Below, one piece after another: positions 61,307 to 64,000 of a DNA stretch of 64,000 nucleotides. The stretch lies in NCBI RefSeq assembly GCF_009296185.1, contig NZ_WBJR01000004.1, positions 186,001-250,000 of the forward strand, given 5' to 3'. Every line of letters begins with the position of its first letter. Position 1 is the stretch's first letter. The notes below the pieces were generated by a model, which was given only the letters and a program-made list of their open reading frames with translations, ran no database searches and had not been told where the DNA came from. The position numbers and the translations under genes were made by a program. This DNA comes from Hydrogenovibrio sp. JE_KL2 (GTDB lineage: Bacteria; Pseudomonadota; Gammaproteobacteria; Thiomicrospirales; Thiomicrospiraceae).

Positions 61307-61747
61307 GTGAATCAGATAACATCCGACAATATTGTGTGTCAGCAAGCCGAGCAGAACGACTTTTTGCTGGGAAATCGTTTTCTCAAAACTCACGGCCAAG
61401 CTACCGCAGGCAGAGCAGACAAATTATTCACCGTGAAAATCAATCAAAATTTGGTGGGCGCCGCTTGGCTAAGACTCATTGAAAACGATTACTGGTTACG
61501 CAGCCTGTTTGTACTGCCAGAGTATCGCAACCAAAAGCTTGCATCTAAACTGCTCGACTTTTTTCATACCAGCGTTCAACAACAATCGAATGCAAAAATC
61601 ACCTGCCTAGCCAAAGCCGAACTAACCGAGTTTTACCTCAAGAACGGTTACACAGCCATAGCATTTGAAAGCCTCTCGAATACGTGGCAAAAGCAATTCT
61701 CACCCTATTTACAGCAACACCCAACCTGGCAGATTTTCATTCGATAA
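61307..61747 (+). CDS. GNAT-family N-acetyltransferase
   Basis: A 146-residue GNAT. The acetyl-CoA loop is in LRSLFVLPEYRNQKLASKLLDFFH (Q/RxxG/A-like RNQKLA), preceded by GAAWLRLIENDYWLR and followed by FYLKNGYTAIA. The substrate is unknown. The likely start is GTG 61307, only 22 bp from the divergent DTW gene. The last codons (P139-T-W-Q-I-F144) are encoded by a copy of the 19-mer intergenic repeat, so the original C terminus may have been altered by it. Confidence 0.82.
   Translation: MNQITSDNIVCQQAEQNDFLLGNRFLKTHGQATAGRADKLFTVKINQNLVGAAWLRLIENDYWLRSLFVLPEYRNQKLASKLLDFFHTSVQQQSNAKITCLAKAELTEFYLKNGYTAIAFESLSNTWQKQFSPYLQQHPTWQIFIR
61720..61737 (+). repeat. 19-mer family repeat, copy 14, inside a coding region
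   Basis: CCCAACCTGGCAGATTTT forms codons 139-144 of the GNAT gene, which then ends after two more codons. It lies between convergent genes, like most other copies. Confidence 0.9.
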
Positions 61748-61750
61748 CGC

Positions 61751-62239
61751 TTACAAATGGTTTTGACGAATATCGTCCAACAACCCTTTGGATGCCGCCG
61801 TCACCAAATCAAACACATGGTCAAACCCAGCTGGGCCACCATAATAAGGATCGGGCACTTCTGTCTCATCAAACTCCGGCGCGAAATCCAAGAACATACG
61901 AATCTTTTCACGATGCTCCGGCAAGGCTAAGTGCATCAAATCCATGTAATTGGAACGATCCATCGCCAGAATATAATCAAATTGAATGATGTCCCCTAGA
62001 TCAACTTTTCTGGCACGTAAATCCGCCATGGGAATGCCTCGGGATTCCGCCACTTGCATGGAGCGTCCATCTGGCTGTTTCCCAACATGGTACGCCGCCG
62101 TTCCAGCGGAATCGATCATCACCACGTCCAACAAACCGGCTTCATCCACCAAACGACGAAACACCGCATGGGCTGTTGGTGAACGGCAAATATTGCCAAG
62201 ACACACAAAAAGAACTCTTATTTTTTCTTTATTTTTCAT
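61751..62239 (-). CDS. Low-molecular-weight protein tyrosine phosphatase
   Basis: A 162-residue phosphatase. The P-loop is VCLGNICRSPTAHAVF (CxxxxxR-S/T, catalytic first Cys), and the general-acid Asp is in EVPDPYYGGPAGFDHVFDLV. Members dephosphorylate bacterial tyrosine kinases or small phosphometabolites. I place the start at ATG 62239 (MKNKEKIRVLFVC); an in-frame GTG lies four codons upstream. It ends 3 bp from the convergent GNAT stop. No partner tyrosine kinase is present here. Confidence 0.93.
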   Translation of the reverse strand: MKNKEKIRVLFVCLGNICRSPTAHAVFRRLVDEAGLLDVVMIDSAGTAAYHVGKQPDGRSMQVAESRGIPMADLRARKVDLGDIIQFDYILAMDRSNYMDLMHLALPEHREKIRMFLDFAPEFDETEVPDPYYGGPAGFDHVFDLVTAASKGLLDDIRQNHL

Positions 62240-62400
62240 ACACTTAACCACGATTTACAACAACAAATTTCTGAAAAAATCGATTTTTTTTGTCGTTTAA
62301 TCTCAAATACTTAAAATTTTTTTGGGGAAGATTTCACTTATTTTAATGGATTTTAATTGAAAGCAATTTCAAAGTAACTAAATCTAGGCTAAAACTATAT
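62240..62400. other. AT-rich boundary DNA before the methyltransferase operon
   Basis: Very AT-rich with no gene, and T-runs near 62281-62300 and 62330. It marks a sharp change of composition from the phosphatase gene to the accessory locus. I saw no integrase, tRNA or direct repeat that would define an attachment site. Confidence 0.5.
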
Positions 62401-62446
62401 TTCTTATTTTTAAGAAAATATGTTATAAATTTCTCATTATTGAGAA
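62401..62446 (+). promoter_or_regulatory. Promoter and paired operators of the methyltransferase operon
   Basis: Two inverted repeats of the same 16-bp pattern, TTCTTATTTTTAAGAA (62401-62416) and TTCTCATTATTGAGAA (62431-62446), have centres exactly 30 bp apart. A promoter fits between them: TTCTTA as -35 (62401-62406), 17 nt, then TATAAA as -10 (62424-62429). The first operator therefore covers the -35 and the second the start site. This is typical of autoregulated restriction-modification control regions. Confidence 0.7.
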
Positions 62447-62467
62447 TTTTAATTCGTAAAGATAAAA

Positions 62468-62866
62468 ATGAGTAGCGCAAAAAAATATAGAAATGAAATT
62501 GTGAGGCGGATCAAAGTTGCAAAAGATTCAAAAGGTTTTAACACTTACGAAAAGCTTTGCATAGCCTTTAACAAACAATACAAACAAGAAATTGACAACG
62601 GGCTGGTTAAGCCTCTCAACAAAGATTTTGTGTTCAGAGTTTTAACAACAGAAACTTTCTCACTCAATAACCTTCGTTTCGCAAAACTTTGCGAATTTTT
62701 AGCTGTTGAAACTCATATTCAACATCAACCTTCTGATATTTCTCACGCAGCTTTATTAGTCGATGAATTAGTTAAGCAGCATCCAGAATTATCCCAACAA
62801 ATCGACTCAGTAATTGAAAGCATAGCCAACCTTTCAAAAGGAGTGTCACATCATGAAATTTATTGA
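62468..62866 (+). CDS. Putative helix-turn-helix regulator upstream of a DNA methyltransferase
   Basis: A 132-residue basic, Lys- and Asn-rich protein from an AT-rich gene. The segment FVFRVLTTETFSLNNLRFAKLCEFLAV (about 58-84) looks like a DNA-binding helical pair, and the C terminus is acidic and helical. No family is recognised. It overlaps the methyltransferase start by 14 bp, so they are translationally coupled. With two matched operators just upstream, an autoregulatory controller is the likely role. A partner in DNA modification is an alternative. Confidence 0.65.
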   Translation: MSSAKKYRNEIVRRIKVAKDSKGFNTYEKLCIAFNKQYKQEIDNGLVKPLNKDFVFRVLTTETFSLNNLRFAKLCEFLAVETHIQHQPSDISHAALLVDELVKQHPELSQQIDSVIESIANLSKGVSHHEIY

Positions 62867-64000
62867 CTTATTCTCGGGCTTAGGAGGATTCCACACAGGG
62901 TTTTCTCAAAATGGCTACGAGTGCGTGTTTGCTTGTGAAATTGACGAAAAACTGAGGGCGCTGTATCAACAGAATTACGGAATAGAACCTAAGGGGGATA
63001 TTACACAAATTAATGCCACAGACATTCCTGAACATGATGTAATTTGTGCTGGCTTTCCATGTCAGCCGTTTTCACTGGCAGGGCAAAAAAAGGGAACTGC
63101 CTGTCCCACAAGTGGAAGGCTAATTGACGATGTTATCCGCATAGCTGAACATCACAACCCCAAATTTGTGGTTTTGGAAAACGTTCCAAATATTTTAACA
63201 ATCGCAGATGGTACTTTTTGGGACTATATTTTGTCATCATTTGAGAGAATTGGTTATAACGTAGATTATAAAATCATCTCTCCTGTCGAAGTCGGAATCC
63301 CCCAAAATCGTAAGCGCATTTTTGTTGTTGCTCATAGAAATGACATTACTATCACTGAAAACATCTGGCCTACATTAAACCCAAGTTCATCAGCAAATCT
63401 GAAAGACTTTTTAGACTCTTCACTAGAACATAAGAAACTAGAACCAAAAAAACTAAATCAAATACATGTTTGGCAACATTTAATCCAAAATTGTTCACTT
63501 CCATCTAGAACTGCATTTTCTATTGTCGCACCAGAGTTTGGCGCCGACTATCCTTTAGACTTCCGTTCCTTGTCTCTCAAAGAGATGAAACAATATAAAG
63601 GAGCATATGGGCAGTCTTTAGAAAATTGTAATACGTGGAATGATGTTATGAACAAGATGCCTTCATATACAAAAAAAGAAAGAAGAGTAGCCAACTGGAT
63701 TACTCCATCCATACAAGTTAGTCGTAACATCTACTCTCAAAATAAGCACTTTATAGACACATGGGTCTGCTCTCTCGATAAACAAAACAATAGCTGGCAA
63801 ATACTTGAATGGCGTGGTCATTTAAATCGTTATGACTTATTTAGCCATCTTATTCAATTTAGGGCTTCAGGTATTCGAGTTTTAAAACCTGAAATCGCTC
63901 CTTCATTAATTGCTATGACACCGACACAGATACCTGTCGTACCGAGTGAGGCAAGATATCTCTCTAAACATGAAGCTGCAAAATTACAGTTTCTACACGA
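62853..64000 (+). CDS. DNA cytosine-5 methyltransferase (partial, 3' end beyond the window)
   Basis: 382 codons are visible and open to the window edge. Motif I is MKFIDLFSGLGGFHTGF, catalytic motif IV is ICAGFPCQPFSLAGQ with nucleophile C70, motif VI is VVLENVPN, and motif VIII is GIPQNRKRIFVVAH. The variable target-recognition region follows (from about 165), and ARYLSKHEAAKLQFLH at the edge resembles motif IX-X. AAGGAG lies 9 nt before the ATG. AT-rich composition and the coupled upstream gene suggest an acquired restriction-modification or orphan methylation locus. Any endonuclease would lie past 64000. Confidence 0.95.
   Translation, partial: MKFIDLFSGLGGFHTGFSQNGYECVFACEIDEKLRALYQQNYGIEPKGDITQINATDIPEHDVICAGFPCQPFSLAGQKKGTACPTSGRLIDDVIRIAEHHNPKFVVLENVPNILTIADGTFWDYILSSFERIGYNVDYKIISPVEVGIPQNRKRIFVVAHRNDITITENIWPTLNPSSSANLKDFLDSSLEHKKLEPKKLNQIHVWQHLIQNCSLPSRTAFSIVAPEFGADYPLDFRSLSLKEMKQYKGAYGQSLENCNTWNDVMNKMPSYTKKERRVANWITPSIQVSRNIYSQNKHFIDTWVCSLDKQNNSWQILEWRGHLNRYDLFSHLIQFRASGIRVLKPEIAPSLIAMTPTQIPVVPSEARYLSKHEAAKLQFLH

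Overview
The window reads as chromosomal DNA of a sulfur-oxidising, chemolithoautotrophic gammaproteobacterium, most like the Hydrogenovibrio / Thiomicrospira / Thiomicrorhabdus group. This is inferred from gene content and protein character: soxB standing alone, a sulfide:quinone-reductase-like flavoprotein next to a short-Q-loop cytochrome bd oxidase, a secreted alpha-carbonic anhydrase, and a SulP transporter of a type used for sulfate or bicarbonate. No database search was possible. I saw no rRNA, tRNA or CRISPR array.

Layout. 0-7.3 kb: the tail of a membrane-protein gene, SulP, a small membrane ORF, ppnP, DUF2721, gloA, metY, an MFS transporter and aroC. 7.4-11.4 kb: porin, BCCT transporter, thioesterase and DUF2798. 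11.4-20.8 kb, all minus strand: Tas-type reductase, PsiE, the ovothiol genes ovoB and ovoA, a large AsmA/DUF748 protein and alpha-carbonic anhydrase. 21-25.4 kb: prmB-mogA, divergent from lon. 25.7-29.5 kb: SQR-like gene and cydAB. 29.6-32.9 kb: pta-ackA. 32.9-36 kb: the AMMECR1/MEMO1/radical-SAM set (amrA, amrB, amrS) with an extra unknown gene in the amrBA operon. 36-37.7 kb: a DUF6790-like membrane protein and two secreted proteins, one DsrE-like. 37.8-46.4 kb: dapB, dnaJ, dnaK, grpE, a CnoX/YbbN-like co-chaperone, an unknown membrane protein and hrcA. 46.6-49.2 kb: nadK and recN. 49.2-50.8 kb: an AT-rich accessory DUF2806 gene and a palindrome-rich non-coding element. 50.8-54.4 kb: a lipoprotein PhoX-like phosphatase operon with a dihaem cytochrome c. 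54.5-62.2 kb: SDR, a TtrSR-like two-component system, soxB, a DTW-domain protein, GNAT and a low-molecular-weight phosphatase. 62.4-64 kb: an AT-rich putative regulator plus a C5 DNA methyltransferase that runs off the window.

Regulation that can be read directly: sigma-32-type promoters (CTTGAAN, 13-14 nt, CCCCAT-like) precede lon, grpE, dnaK and hrcA. A good Pho box precedes the PhoX-like gene. A perfect 16-bp palindrome separates the response-regulator gene from soxB. Two matching 16-bp inverted repeats, 30 bp apart, bracket the promoter of the methyltransferase operon.

The most striking unexplained signal is a dispersed 19-mer, CCCCAACCTGGYAGATTTT. It has 14 copies here, almost all in intergenic DNA close to stop codons. 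Two loci carry it as inverted pairs that form long hairpins, and one copy forms the C-terminal codons of a GNAT gene. Its distribution resembles DNA-uptake or REP-like sequences.
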